From: JAXMEQ01 sp046348225
GTDB lineage: Bacteria > Pseudomonadota > Gammaproteobacteria > Burkholderiales > Burkholderiaceae_C
Direction: 5' to 3'
Length of the DNA: 64,000 nt
NCBI GenBank assembly: GCA_046348225.1
Contig: JAXMEQ010000002.1
Location: 1 to 64,000, forward strand
Positions 6,616 to 15,385 of this stretch are shown here, in pieces. The notes below the pieces were generated by a model, which made no database searches, was not told the DNA's origin, and saw only the letters and a list, made by a program, of their open reading frames with translations. The position numbers were made by a program, and so were the translations under genes. Positions within the stretch are counted from its first letter, which is position 1. Each line of letters begins with the position of its first letter.

Positions 6616-7985
6616 GCCATCAGACCATCATCTTCAGGTTGGGGACAACGGATACAGCACGGGTGCAGCCGTCTAGGCCGGACTCCACCGTCAGCGACAT
6701 CCCATTCCTGAATCCCTACGGCACGCCACAATTCGGCGTCGATCATCCACTCAATCAGCTCAATGAATGGGGGTTCAATCCATCCGAGGTCGGCGTCGAA
6801 CTCGTCATGCTGGCCACGGCGTTGACGGCCGCCGACACGCGCATCTCCCGCGGAACCCATGCCCAGGACGGCTGGTCGCGAGAAATCGATCTGCACCTGC
6901 CCGTCGCCGACGCGCACCGATGGACCGCACAAACGCTGCTGTTGCAGACCATGCTGCGCTTCCTCACGGGGGACCGCTGGCGGCTATTTTTCCGCCCCCG
7001 CACCGTCGGCGCTCCGGCGCTGGTTCGGCCGACCGAGCACCTTCGCATGTTCGAACCGACGTGTGTATGCCTGTTCTCCGGCGGCCTGGACAGTTATATC
7101 GGCGCGATCAATCTGCTGCGGCGTGAGGAGACGCCTATCCTCGTGAGCCACTGGTGGGATCCGAACGCCAGCAAGCACCAGACCGACTGCATCGATGCGC
7201 TGGCGGAGCGGTTCAAACCCGCGCAGCTGCGGCACGTCAGGGCCCAGATCGGCTTCGACCACGAAACGGTGACTGGGTCATCGGCGGAGGATACTCTGAG
7301 GGGCAGATCCTTCTTGTTCTTCGCCTTAGCCGCCGCAGTGGCGAGCGGTCTGGACGGCGCGACCACGATCTACGTCCCCGAGAACGGGCTGATCTCTCTG
7401 AACGTGCCCTTAGACCCCCTGCGCGTCGGGGCGCTGAGCACCCGCACAACCCATCCTTTCTACATGGCCCGGTTCAACGAGCTGCTCGCCGGGCTGGGGA
7501 TCTCCGCGACGCTCTTGAATCCCCATCGCCACGAAACTAAGGGCGAGATGGTGGACCGGTGTATGGACAAGGACTTCCTGGCGAGCACTGCCGCGCTGAC
7601 GATGTCCTGTTCATCCGAGGGGAAGCACCGGCACGATCCGGACCCGGCCCGGCGCAAGGTGCAGCATTGCGGACACTGCGTCCCCTGCCTGATTCGCCGC
7701 GCTTCCCTCCACGCTGGCTTCGGCGAAGACGCAACCTCCTATTGGCTGGAGCGCCTGCATGGCGAAACGGTCGACTCCACCACCGCGGTCGGGGAGCACA
7801 TCCGGGCATTCCAGTACGCCTTGGCCCGGCTGGCCGCCCAGCCGGGCAGGGCACGCAGGGATATCCATCAGCCGGGCCCGCTGTACGATCACCCCAACGA
7901 CCTCGCAGCCTACGAAGGCGTTTACGTGCGGGGAATGCAAGAGGTGGGTAGGCTGCTCGACGACGTCGAGGCGAGGCCGATGTGA
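6612..7985 (+). CDS. qatC: QatC, QueC-like PP-loop enzyme of the Qat anti-phage system
   Basis: Third Qat gene, 457 residues. The PP-loop ATP-pyrophosphatase motif SGGLDS is at about residues 155-160. A C-terminal four-cysteine cluster (MSC, then CGHCVPC, about residues 335-362) matches the zinc site of QueC, the 7-cyano-7-deazaguanine synthase. QueC itself is about 220-230 residues, so this protein has a long N-terminal extension (about 150 residues) typical of QatC. No queuosine partner genes (queD, queE, queF) are adjacent, and the Qat neighbours make a role in defence far more likely than tRNA modification. The ATGA overlap with qatB and the 14-bp gap to qatD indicate one transcript. Confidence 0.9.
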   Translation: MSHQTIIFRLGTTDTARVQPSRPDSTVSDIPFLNPYGTPQFGVDHPLNQLNEWGFNPSEVGVELVMLATALTAADTRISRGTHAQDGWSREIDLHLPVADAHRWTAQTLLLQTMLRFLTGDRWRLFFRPRTVGAPALVRPTEHLRMFEPTCVCLFSGGLDSYIGAINLLRREETPILVSHWWDPNASKHQTDCIDALAERFKPAQLRHVRAQIGFDHETVTGSSAEDTLRGRSFLFFALAAAVASGLDGATTIYVPENGLISLNVPLDPLRVGALSTRTTHPFYMARFNELLAGLGISATLLNPHRHETKGEMVDRCMDKDFLASTAALTMSCSSEGKHRHDPDPARRKVQHCGHCVPCLIRRASLHAGFGEDATSYWLERLHGETVDSTTAVGEHIRAFQYALARLAAQPGRARRDIHQPGPLYDHPNDLAAYEGVYVRGMQEVGRLLDDVEARPM

Positions 7986-7999
7986 GATGAGTAGATTTT

Positions 8000-8755
8000 A
8001 TGCGCCCACTGTGGGTTGATTTTCACTGTCACCTGGACCTGTACCCCGATCACGCATCGCTGGTCGCGGAGTCGGATCGCGAGCGAGTCGCCACGCTGGC
8101 CGTCACCACGACGCCCAAGGCCTGGCGCAGGAATCGCGAAGTCGCAGCCGGGTCAGACTATGTCCGCGTCGCGCTGGGACTGCATCCACAGTTGGTCGCG
8201 GAGCGCGCGTCCGAGCTGCTGCTCTTCGAGAAGTTCTTGCCGGAGACCCGCTACGTCGGCGAAATCGGGTTGGACGCCGGACCTAGGTTCTACAAGTCAT
8301 TCGCCGATCAGGAGCGAGTCTTCAGCAGAATCTTGAGCGCCTGCGCCGAGCAGGGCGACAAGATACTGACGATCCACAGCGTACGGTGTGTCGGCAAGGT
8401 CCTCGATCACCTGGAACGCTCATTCCCGCCAGGACGAGGGGTGCCGGTCATGCACTGGTTCACGGGTACCGCTGCCGAAGCACAGAGGGCGTGCGCCTTG
8501 GGCTGTTATTTCTCCGTCAACGCGCAAATGCTCACCTCGGCCAAAGGCGCGAAGATGGTCCGCGCGTTGCCGCAGGACCGACTCTTGACGGAGACAGATG
8601 GCCCATTCGTCGACTTCGGCGATCGCCCATCGCGGCCGCGAGACGTTGGCGAAACCGTCAAACAACTCGCGTCGATATTGCAGTCCTCCAACGAAGCGGT
8701 CAACGAACTGGTGATCGCGAACCTAGGCGCCCTGACCCGCTTCGTGTCGCCGTGA
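8000..8755 (+). CDS. qatD: QatD, TatD-like metal-dependent nuclease of the Qat anti-phage system
   Basis: Last Qat gene, 251 residues, a TatD-family TIM-barrel hydrolase. All metal-binding positions are visible: HCH in VDFHCHLDLYP at the N-terminus, the glutamate of VGEIGLDAG, the histidines of LTIHSVRC and VMHWFTG, and the aspartate of TETDGP. TatD enzymes are 3'-5' DNA exonucleases; in Qat the intact active site is needed for phage resistance. The start is the first ATG after the qatC stop and directly precedes the barrel's first strand. The system is therefore complete, in the canonical order A-B-C-D, with no frameshift. Confidence 0.9.
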   Translation: MRPLWVDFHCHLDLYPDHASLVAESDRERVATLAVTTTPKAWRRNREVAAGSDYVRVALGLHPQLVAERASELLLFEKFLPETRYVGEIGLDAGPRFYKSFADQERVFSRILSACAEQGDKILTIHSVRCVGKVLDHLERSFPPGRGVPVMHWFTGTAAEAQRACALGCYFSVNAQMLTSAKGAKMVRALPQDRLLTETDGPFVDFGDRPSRPRDVGETVKQLASILQSSNEAVNELVIANLGALTRFVSP

Positions 8756-9069
8756 TCATCACATCGGGTCAATCGGAGGGATCTTCGGGATCGCGAGGTG
8801 CATCGCCTACCCCGGAGTCCGTCGGATATGCCCCATGTGCTGCTGTCCCCATCGCCGGGTTGACCTATTGTTCGCGCATTCGGGGTTGCGTTGAGCGGGT
8901 GTTCGCAATGTTCGATCGTCATCGCGACCAGGCGCTGCTGCGCGAAATGTCCCCGCCCTTCGCGTCGGCGCTTTGTGAGGACGCCGGGCTCGGGATGCTC
9001 GTCCATAATTTGCAGTTCGCTCGCGGCCGATGAGGGCGGCGGGGCAGGGGCGCGCAGGTGGAGGAAAAA
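8756..9069. other. 314-bp spacer between qatD and the next operon, with one possible 41-codon ORF
   Basis: No recognised gene. A 41-codon frame (ATG 8908 to TGA 9033, starting MFDRHRDQALLREMSPPF) is open, but it lacks a ribosome binding site and a recognisable homologue and may be chance. TTGACC at 8859 has no good partner -10. The end of the spacer carries GGAGG at 9060-9064, the ribosome binding site for the following gene. The operon downstream of Qat therefore probably has its own promoter here, although none is clear. Confidence 0.3.
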
Positions 9070-9993
9070 ATGCAAATGAGCTTCAATTCCCGGGTGAGGG
9101 CCGAAGGACGCTTCAAGAGCATCTACGGACGGCGAACCCTGGGTGGGTTCGATCTCATGCTCACTTTGGAGGTGTCGGTCCCAGCGAATGAGCGGCCGAC
9201 GGACGCCATCGCGATAGAGCACTGGACGGCCAGCGTGAACTGCGGCCGTACGGGTGCGCCGCTCAAGCCTCTCGGATGGGCCTGGCAGCAGAGCCCGACG
9301 ATCATTCAGACCTATGACTACCCGAACAGCTCGCAGGTGACACTGGTGCTGGAGCTGACACCCGAGAAGCTTGCCTGTCTTGAGGCCGAGCGCTCCGGCG
9401 GCGACCTCGAACTGCAGCTTCAAGTCTCAGCCGTCGGGCGCGGGCTGGTGTACATCCTCAAACCCGGCCCGGGGGGCGTGACCGCTGAATTCCGTGGCCA
9501 ACTGCATGCTGCACACGCCCATTTAAACCACACCGTGCGCCTGACCGAGTGGATCCAGGTCCTTGAGCAGATGGAGTACCAGCGGGTCATGGTCTTCTCC
9601 GTGGCCATCCCCTTCAAGCCGGCGACCGAGCACTTCGACGATGCGTACGCTCTGCTGATCCGGGCCCAGCAACAGCTGATCAGAGGCGATTTCGATGGAG
9701 TGGTGTCGCTGTCGCGCAAGGTCCTCGACAGCATGGTGGCCACCGGCGGGGAGCGCGACGCCATCCGCGACGCGGTGAGCAAGTTCCGTGGCGTCAAGGA
9801 GTTCCGCGAGGGCATGTCCAAGCAGGAACGTGCGCTGCTGGTCCAGGACGCCATCCGCCACTACACCCACCTGGCGCATCACGTGGACGACCAAAGCGGC
9901 TCTCCGGAGTGGTACAGCCGAGGCGACGCCGCTTTCTTGTTGACCTTGGCAAGCGCCGCGTTCTCCGAGGCGGTTGCGCGACACGGAACATGA
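9070..9993 (+). CDS. Uncharacterised protein, first gene of a two-gene operon downstream of Qat
   Basis: I do not recognise this 307-residue soluble protein. The N-terminal 180 residues look beta-rich. The C-terminal part (about 190-307) is helical and contains RHYTHLAHH (about residues 262-270), an R-x6-H arrangement like that of HEPN domains; this is only a weak hint. ATG 9070 is preferred because GGAGG lies 5 bp upstream; a GTG at 9058 is less likely. Its stop overlaps the start of the downstream CoiA-like nuclease gene (ATGA), so the two proteins are probably made together and may form a complex. Position directly after QatABCD suggests a defence role, an inference from context. Confidence 0.6.
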   Translation: MQMSFNSRVRAEGRFKSIYGRRTLGGFDLMLTLEVSVPANERPTDAIAIEHWTASVNCGRTGAPLKPLGWAWQQSPTIIQTYDYPNSSQVTLVLELTPEKLACLEAERSGGDLELQLQVSAVGRGLVYILKPGPGGVTAEFRGQLHAAHAHLNHTVRLTEWIQVLEQMEYQRVMVFSVAIPFKPATEHFDDAYALLIRAQQQLIRGDFDGVVSLSRKVLDSMVATGGERDAIRDAVSKFRGVKEFREGMSKQERALLVQDAIRHYTHLAHHVDDQSGSPEWYSRGDAAFLLTLASAAFSEAVARHGT

Positions 9994-11426
9994 GCGAGCG
10001 CCTGCTGCGTCCTCCACGGCGGCTCCGACCGCGTCCCGACCCAGGCTCCGCGCTGGTCGTGGACCGGCCACAGATTGCCGAGGTGTTGGACGTGGCCGCC
10101 GGCGACTTCGTATCGGCTGCGGTGGTGATGGGAACGGACTACGCCAGTCTGGTCCAGCGGCGCATGGAGACGCGCACCCAGATGCGCCGGGGCACGCCCC
10201 TATACAAGTGCGCTATCTGCGGGGTCGCGGTCCACATCTGCTGCTCCCGCGATACGGCCAAATTCTTCTTCAAGCACCGTCACGAAGACGGGAACTGTCC
10301 GGCCGTGACGGCCGGACAGTTGAATCAGGACGAGATCGATGCTCGCAAGTACAACGGGTTGAAGGAAAGTCGCCTGCATATCCAGATGAAGCAGTGGGTG
10401 GTCAACTGCCTGGCGGCGGACAAGTCGTTTACCGATATCCGGACCGAACAGGTGTGGAAGGGGGCCTGGACGGGGCAATGGAGGAAGCCCGACGTTCAAG
10501 CGGTCTACGCTGGCCAGCGCGTGGCTTTTGAGATTCAGCTCTCCACCACATACCTGGACGTGATCGCCGGCCGCCGCGACTTCTACCTCGAGCAGGGTGG
10601 GCTGCTGTTCTGGATCTTCGCCCGGTTCGACACGGAGAGGCTGCGAATGACCGATGACGATGTTTTCTACAACAACAACGTCAATGCGTTCGTGGTTCAC
10701 CAGGAAAGTGTGGACGCTTCGCTGGAGGCGGGTGCGTTCCAGCTGGAATGCATTTGGGCGGTTCCGCTGGCTCATGGAGGGACTTCGGGCCTCCACCGGA
10801 AGTTGGTGCGCTTCGACGAGTTGACGCTGGATACCGCGCAACAGCGCGCCTATTACTACGACTTCGACAAAGCCAAGGCGCTTCGAAAATCCCGGATGGA
10901 GGCAGAACTCGATCAGCTTCGGCAGGACTTCGAACGGATGTTCGAGGAGAGGAGCATCTATGGCGAAGAGGGCCGGGCGGCTTGGTCGGCTTTGAAGCTT
11001 CGGTTTGCCAGGGTTGGTGTCCCGCTTGTCCATTACCCACGGGATTTGCCGTTTGAACTGCTGCAAGGCCTTTATTCAGCCAAGCTGGGGAAGCCATTCG
11101 CCAGTAAGAGAAAATTGCTCGTGGAGTCGGCACATCAGATGGCGTCGCGCAAATCCATGCTCCGTTGGTTCAGCCAGGCGCTTCGACACTACGGACGCGG
11201 CGACCAGCTCAAAAGCGAAGACCGTTCCGGTCTATGGGCACTTAAGGTCAAAGACTTAAGGGCCCAAGAAGCCCAGGATCCGGACGCTTTCTCGCCGGAC
11301 CGTACCCACCAGACGCTGGTCGAATTCTTGTTTCCAGAGCTTTGCCCGCTAAGCGTATGCGTCCGGCCATCCCATCTTGACCGTTGCAACCCCGTCAAAT
11401 ACGAGCTGAATTCACCTCGTCCGTGA
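9990..11426 (+). CDS. CoiA-like (DUF6035-type) putative nuclease
   Basis: A 478-residue protein with the layout of CoiA-like proteins. A cysteine cluster (CAICGVAVHICC, near residues 73-84) is followed by a basic segment with FKHRH and a PD-(D/E)xK-like core, W-R-K-P-D-V then AFEIQLS (about residues 164-184), in which D, E and Q would be the catalytic set. A coiled-coil-like stretch follows near residue 300. CoiA is a competence accessory protein; related proteins occur in mobile islands and are presumed nucleases. ATG 9990 overlaps the upstream stop. The last 15-20 residues run up to the IS66-family end and overlap the small antisense ORF at 11395, so the natural C-terminus may have been altered by the insertion. 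Confidence 0.65.
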   Translation: MSERLLRPPRRLRPRPDPGSALVVDRPQIAEVLDVAAGDFVSAAVVMGTDYASLVQRRMETRTQMRRGTPLYKCAICGVAVHICCSRDTAKFFFKHRHEDGNCPAVTAGQLNQDEIDARKYNGLKESRLHIQMKQWVVNCLAADKSFTDIRTEQVWKGAWTGQWRKPDVQAVYAGQRVAFEIQLSTTYLDVIAGRRDFYLEQGGLLFWIFARFDTERLRMTDDDVFYNNNVNAFVVHQESVDASLEAGAFQLECIWAVPLAHGGTSGLHRKLVRFDELTLDTAQQRAYYYDFDKAKALRKSRMEAELDQLRQDFERMFEERSIYGEEGRAAWSALKLRFARVGVPLVHYPRDLPFELLQGLYSAKLGKPFASKRKLLVESAHQMASRKSMLRWFSQALRHYGRGDQLKSEDRSGLWALKVKDLRAQEAQDPDAFSPDRTHQTLVEFLFPELCPLSVCVRPSHLDRCNPVKYELNSPRP

Positions 11427-11622
11427 AGCCGCCGCCGTCATAGGCTTTGGCGATAGCCTGATCCAGGCGCTGGAGCAGCGCCGGCAGCGTTTCATCGACA
11501 CGCCTCACCAGCATTGCCAAGGCGTTGCTTTGGTCGGCAGCAGTAGCAACGCACTTGTGCGGCCACAGCGCGCCAACGGTGATCTCACCTCCGTCGGCAA
11601 TCAACGCTTCAATGTGTTTCAT
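11395..11622 (-). CDS. Small hypothetical protein at the end of the IS66 element
   Basis: A 75-residue acidic protein (MKHIEALIADGGEITV...) on the same strand as, and 20 bp after, tnpC. It includes a LLQRLDQAIAKAYDG helix. I recall similar small ORFs downstream of tnpC in some IS66-family elements, but the function is unknown. Its 3' end overlaps the end of the CoiA-like gene on the other strand by 32 bp, so one of the two C-termini may not be natural. Confidence 0.4.
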   Translation of the reverse strand: MKHIEALIADGGEITVGALWPHKCVATAADQSNALAMLVRRVDETLPALLQRLDQAIAKAYDGGGFTDEVNSARI

Positions 11623-11642
11623 GGCCGCACATTGTGGATGCG

Positions 11643-13214
11643 TCAGCTTGCGGTCCAGCGGTGGGGCAGCAACTCGTCGACCTGGCTGGCGCGCTGCGTG
11701 GGCAGCCGTGCCAGCACATCCTTGAGATAGGCGTGCGGGTCGTGCCCGTTGAGCTTGGCCGAACGGATCAGGCTCATGACGACGGCCGCCCGCTTGCCGG
11801 CGCGCAGCGATCCGGCAAACAGCCAGTTTGAGCGCCCGATGGCGATCGGGCGGATCTGGTTCTCGATCCAGTTGTTGTCTGCAGGCAGGCGCCCGTCATC
11901 CACGAACCGTGTCAGCGCCACCCAGCGCTTGAGGCTGTAGTCCAGGGCCTTGGCCGTGGCCGAGCCATCCGTGATCTTCTGGCGCGTCAGCAGCATCCAC
12001 CGGTGCAGGGCATCCAGCAGCGGTCTTGAGCGGGCTTGGCGGATGCGTTGGCGCTCGTCAGCCGGCAGATCCTGCACCTCGCGCTCGATCTCGTAGACCA
12101 TGCCGATCTGCTGCAAGGCGCTCTCGGCGACCTGGCTCTTGCTGCTGGCGTGCAGGTCAAAGAATTTTCGCCGCGCGTGGGCCAGACACCCGGCCTCGGT
12201 CACGCCGTGGGCAAAGCCTGCCTTGTAACCAGCAAAGTCATCGCACACCAGACTGCCTTTCCATTCGCCCAGGAACGCACGGGCGTTCTCTCCGGCGCGC
12301 GTCTCGCAGAAGTCATAGACCACGGCTTTCAGGTCTTCAAACGCTCCGGGCGCATAGGCCCACAGGTACGCCCGGTGCGTCTTGCCATTGCCAGGCTTGA
12401 GCATCTGCACCGGCGTCTCGTCCGCATGCAGCACGCTGCGTCTGAGCATGTCGGCCTTGAGCGCATCCACCAGCGGCTGCAACTGCACCCCGCAGGAGCC
12501 TACCCACTGAGCCAGTGTCGAGCGCGCAATGCCCAGGCCGGCCCGGGCAAAGATCGCCTCCTGCCGGTACAGCGGCAGGTGATCGGCAAACTTGGCGACC
12601 AGCACCTGGGCCAGCAGCCCGGTGGTGGGGATACCTTTGTCGATGACGTGTGCGTCCACCGGGGCTTGCACCAGTGTTTCGCAGTTTGCGCAGGCCCATT
12701 TGCCGCGAATGTGGCGCTCTACCGTGAACACGCCCGGCTCGTAGTCCAGTTTCTCGGCCACGTCTTCGCCGATGCGCTTCATCAGGCATCCACAGCCACA
12801 GGTAGTGGTTTCGGGCTCGTGGCGGATCTCACGGCGTGGCAGGTGCGCAGGTAGCGGCTGGCGTTTGGGTTGTTGCTGGGCGGGCGCGGGGGCTGCAGGG
12901 GATGCCATCTGCGCGATCTCATCGCTGACCGCCTGCAGTTCAGTGTCCAGGGTCTCGTCCAGCAAGCTCTTTTGCTCCGCGCTGTAGCGCTCGGACTGGG
13001 CGGCAAACTTCAGCCGTTTGAGCAACGCGTTCTCGTGCGTGAGTTTGTGGATGACGGCTTGCTTGTGCCGCACATCCGTCAGCAGGCGGCTGGCCAGCTC
13101 GCGCAGTTGTTCTGCGCTCAAGCCTTCCACGGATTGCTGTTCCAACACCATGGGCGCCAAGTGTGCCAAACGGTCCTTGCTCCAGCCATCGGCACATCTA
13201 CGGATTGGAGCCAT
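11643..13214 (-). CDS. tnpC: IS66-family transposase TnpC
   Basis: The main transposase of the IS66 element, 523 residues from ATG 13214 (an internal ATG at 13151 would give 502). A leucine-rich coiled coil (about residues 25-75) is followed by a cysteine zinc motif (TTCGCGCLM and WACANCETL). The DDE catalytic core has D in LHADETPVQ, D in VCDDFAGYK and E in NNWIENQIRP, and the protein ends with the family's PHAYLKDVLARLPT tail. Length and motifs are complete, so the transposase appears functional. It lies 10 bp downstream of tnpB. Confidence 0.9.
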   Translation of the reverse strand: MAPIRRCADGWSKDRLAHLAPMVLEQQSVEGLSAEQLRELASRLLTDVRHKQAVIHKLTHENALLKRLKFAAQSERYSAEQKSLLDETLDTELQAVSDEIAQMASPAAPAPAQQQPKRQPLPAHLPRREIRHEPETTTCGCGCLMKRIGEDVAEKLDYEPGVFTVERHIRGKWACANCETLVQAPVDAHVIDKGIPTTGLLAQVLVAKFADHLPLYRQEAIFARAGLGIARSTLAQWVGSCGVQLQPLVDALKADMLRRSVLHADETPVQMLKPGNGKTHRAYLWAYAPGAFEDLKAVVYDFCETRAGENARAFLGEWKGSLVCDDFAGYKAGFAHGVTEAGCLAHARRKFFDLHASSKSQVAESALQQIGMVYEIEREVQDLPADERQRIRQARSRPLLDALHRWMLLTRQKITDGSATAKALDYSLKRWVALTRFVDDGRLPADNNWIENQIRPIAIGRSNWLFAGSLRAGKRAAVVMSLIRSAKLNGHDPHAYLKDVLARLPTQRASQVDELLPHRWTAS

Positions 13215-13224
13215 TGCCAGCGTT

Positions 13225-13560
13225 TCAGACGACGGTGATGATGCCCTCAGCCCCGATGCGCTGCCATGGCAGCCCAAGTACCAGGGCGTCCAGCTGGGAA
13301 CTGCTGATCGTGAGCTGGCGTGCGCCAGGGGAAGTCGGCCAGACGAAGCGGCCCTGGTGCAGCCGTCTGGCCGCCAGCCAGATGTCAATGCCGTCATGCA
13401 CCAGCACTTTCATGCGGTTGGCCCGGCGGTTGGCGAACAGGTAGGCCGTGTGCGGGTGGGCAGCGCCAAAGACTTGTACGACCCGCGCCAGCGCGGTGTC
13501 TGTGCCTGCTCGCATGTCCAGGGGGTCTATGGCCAGCCATACCGCATCGATGCGGATCAC
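13225..13560 (-). CDS. tnpB: IS66-family accessory protein TnpB
   Basis: A 111-residue IS66 Orf2 protein. The family core is recognisable in DMRAGTDTALARV, AYLFANRRANRMKVLVHDG and ARRLHQGRFVWP. It starts with GTG at 13560, overlapping the tnpA stop as GTGA, which fits translational coupling along tnpA-tnpB-tnpC. Its exact role in IS66 transposition is not settled, but all three proteins are reported to be needed. Confidence 0.85.
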   Translation of the reverse strand: MIRIDAVWLAIDPLDMRAGTDTALARVVQVFGAAHPHTAYLFANRRANRMKVLVHDGIDIWLAARRLHQGRFVWPTSPGARQLTISSSQLDALVLGLPWQRIGAEGIITVV

Positions 13561-13940
13561 CGCAGCAGCTCGCGCATCCAGGCGGCGCATTCGCCCGCCT
13601 GTGCCACGGGCCAGGCCACGTTCACCACCGTGGCGCCTCGGCGCAGCTCGATGCGGATGTCTTGCGCGAGTTTGGCGCTCTCTTCTTCCAGCTTGCCGTG
13701 GGCCGTCGGCAGACTCAATGCCACGAAGCCCGATGGCGCCTGCGGCGGCTGGCCCGCGCGTTCGCGTAGCCAGCGGTGAACGATGTTGGCGTTGATGCCG
13801 TGGGACAGCGCCACGCCCGCTATCGAGGCGCCGGGCAGGCGCGCCTGGGCAACGACTTGGTTCTTGAGTTCAGGGCTGTACAGGCGTCTCTTGGGGGCTG
13901 CGGCGTTCGCCTCGCTCGCCATGGTGTGCATCATCTTCAT
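13557..13940 (-). CDS. tnpA: IS66-family accessory protein TnpA (helix-turn-helix)
   Basis: The 127-residue first protein of the IS66 element. RRLYSPELKNQVVAQARLPG followed by ASIAGVALSHGINANIVHRW is the helix-turn-helix typical of IS66 and IS3 OrfA proteins and presumably binds the element's ends. ATG 13940 is used; a second ATG at 13922 is possible. Long in-frame extension upstream lacks similarity and is ignored. Confidence 0.8.
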   Translation of the reverse strand: MKMMHTMASEANAAAPKRRLYSPELKNQVVAQARLPGASIAGVALSHGINANIVHRWLRERAGQPPQAPSGFVALSLPTAHGKLEEESAKLAQDIRIELRRGATVVNVAWPVAQAGECAAWMRELLR

Positions 13941-13989
13941 CGTGCACACGATGCACGAGTGATGGTGCTTTCTCAAGATGGGTTGGCCG

Positions 13990-15385
13990 GACGTACATGG
14001 ACGCCCCCTATGCCAAGCTCTCAATCTGCAACGACTCGAAGGTAAAGATTGCACCCGTACATCCGGACTTTGAATGCGGCCTTTTGAGCCACTGTCCCTG
14101 ATGGGATTTGCTGGTTGACGCCTCGATCGCTTACACGCACTCTGAGTGCCTCGTCCGGCGCGGGCTTTGCCAACCACGGTCTGACCTGTCTTGCCATCAC
14201 TTCATGATCGCCTGAGCAATCGGTGGTTTGTTCTCCCTGACGTTGTTGCTGCTGCCTACTCTGACTCAGGCCACTACTGCGCTTCGCACGTACCCCGCGT
14301 CGAACTGCCGGTCATGCGCAAGCGACGCCCACGCGATTCGAGCATTCTTGTTCGCGAGCGCCACTGCGGCCACGTTCTTGTTTCGTCGGATGACGACAGA
14401 GCTGATCCAACTGCATGTGTCGGGCCGCTGGCTCACTCGGTAGATCACCGAGCGCGCGCCGTGGATCAACAATGTCCGCAGGTAGGTGTCGCCACGTTTG
14501 CTCATGCCCAGCAGGTTTGACTTTCCACCCGAGGAATGCTGCCGGGGAACCAAGCCAAGCCAGGCAGCGACCTGCCGGCCTCCGTCGAAGTTCTTCGCAT
14601 CACCGATCGATGCAACCAGCGCGCTGGCGGTGATCGGCCCTATGCCAGGGATCATGGCCAGCTTGCGGCTGAGGTCGCTGCTGCGATGCCATGCATGAAT
14701 CTTGTCTTCGAGCTCCTCGACCTGACGATCCAGCTCCTTGAGGTGATCAAGCAGTCGCTGGATGAGCAGTCGGAACGCACCCGGCAGTTCGTTGGCACCG
14801 TCTTCGATCAGCTCGGGGACACGCGTGGCGATATGGCCGATCCCCTGCGGCACGATGAGGCCCAACTCGCCCAGTAGCCCGCGGATCTGATTCGCCTGCG
14901 CGGTGCGAGCCCGCACGAATCCCTGCCGCACCCGGTGAAGCGCCAGGACTGCTTGTTGCTCCACGTTCTTCACCGGGACAAAGCGCATGTTCGGCCGCCC
15001 GACCGCTTCGCAGATGGCTTCTGCGTCGGCCGCATCGTTCTTGTTGGTCTTGACGTAAGGCTTGACGAACTGCGGAGCCATCAGCCGCACCTTGTGGCCC
15101 ATGCTCTGCAGCTTGCGACCCCAGTGGTGCGCGCTGCCGCAAGCCTCCATGCCGATCAGACAAGGCGGCAGGTTGACGAAGAACGCGGCCATCTGGTCGC
15201 GCCGCAGCTGCTTCTTCAACACCGCCTTGCCATGCTCGTCGATACCGTGGACCTGGAACACGTTCTTGGCAAGGTCGATGCCAACAGTCGTAATCTTCAT
15301 GGTGGACGCCCCTTTCGGTTCAGTGGTTGGTGACACTTCCACTGTGGCACGCGAATGCCGTTACGGGTGGGGGCGTCCATCCCAT
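13990..15385 (-). mobile_element. IS110-family, IS1111-group insertion sequence
   Basis: The transposase gene is bracketed by an inverted repeat of 12 bp: ATGGACGCCCCC at 13997-14008 and its complement GGGGGCGTCCAT at 15369-15380. Subterminal repeats of about this length distinguish the IS1111 group from other IS110 elements, which have none. The element is about 1.4 kb, the normal size. No target duplication is expected. Its right end lies inside the AlpA-like reading frame. Confidence 0.8.
14266..15300 (-). CDS. IS110-family (IS1111-group) transposase
   Basis: A 344-residue DEDD transposase. The N-terminal RuvC-like domain has TVGIDLAKNVFQVHG and the acidic motif KNDAADAEAICEA. The C-terminal transposase_20 domain has AMIPGIGPITASALVASIGD and WLGLVPRQHSSGGK, which includes the catalytic serine region. 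The length is full and no frameshift is seen. ATG 15300 precedes the conserved ITTVGIDLA start; upstream in-frame codons lie in the IS end. Confidence 0.9.
   Translation of the reverse strand: MKITTVGIDLAKNVFQVHGIDEHGKAVLKKQLRRDQMAAFFVNLPPCLIGMEACGSAHHWGRKLQSMGHKVRLMAPQFVKPYVKTNKNDAADAEAICEAVGRPNMRFVPVKNVEQQAVLALHRVRQGFVRARTAQANQIRGLLGELGLIVPQGIGHIATRVPELIEDGANELPGAFRLLIQRLLDHLKELDRQVEELEDKIHAWHRSSDLSRKLAMIPGIGPITASALVASIGDAKNFDGGRQVAAWLGLVPRQHSSGGKSNLLGMSKRGDTYLRTLLIHGARSVIYRVSQRPDTCSWISSVVIRRNKNVAAVALANKNARIAWASLAHDRQFDAGYVRSAVVA

Larger units (their letters stand above)
11390..13985 (-). mobile_element. IS66-family insertion sequence (boundaries approximate)
   Basis: The three-gene set tnpA-tnpB-tnpC, overlapping and read leftward, defines an IS66-family element, with a fourth small ORF after tnpC. 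The three transposition proteins appear intact. Terminal inverted repeats were not found by eye, so the limits are set by the small ORF on the left and by the neighbouring IS1111-group element on the right. The element lies next to the second IS with little or no host sequence between them, a small IS cluster separating the defence and nitric-oxide cargo. Confidence 0.75.

Noticed and set aside
6612..7985. Queuosine synthesis gene queC
   Set aside because: The protein is twice the size of QueC, has no queuosine partner genes and sits between qatB and qatD.
8908..9033. A 41-codon frame between qatD and the next operon
   Set aside because: No ribosome binding site or recognised relative; noted in the spacer entry only.
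9799..9993. Firm HEPN ribonuclease call for the protein at 9070-9993
   Set aside because: Only a single R-x6-H match supports it; without a fold prediction this stays a hint.
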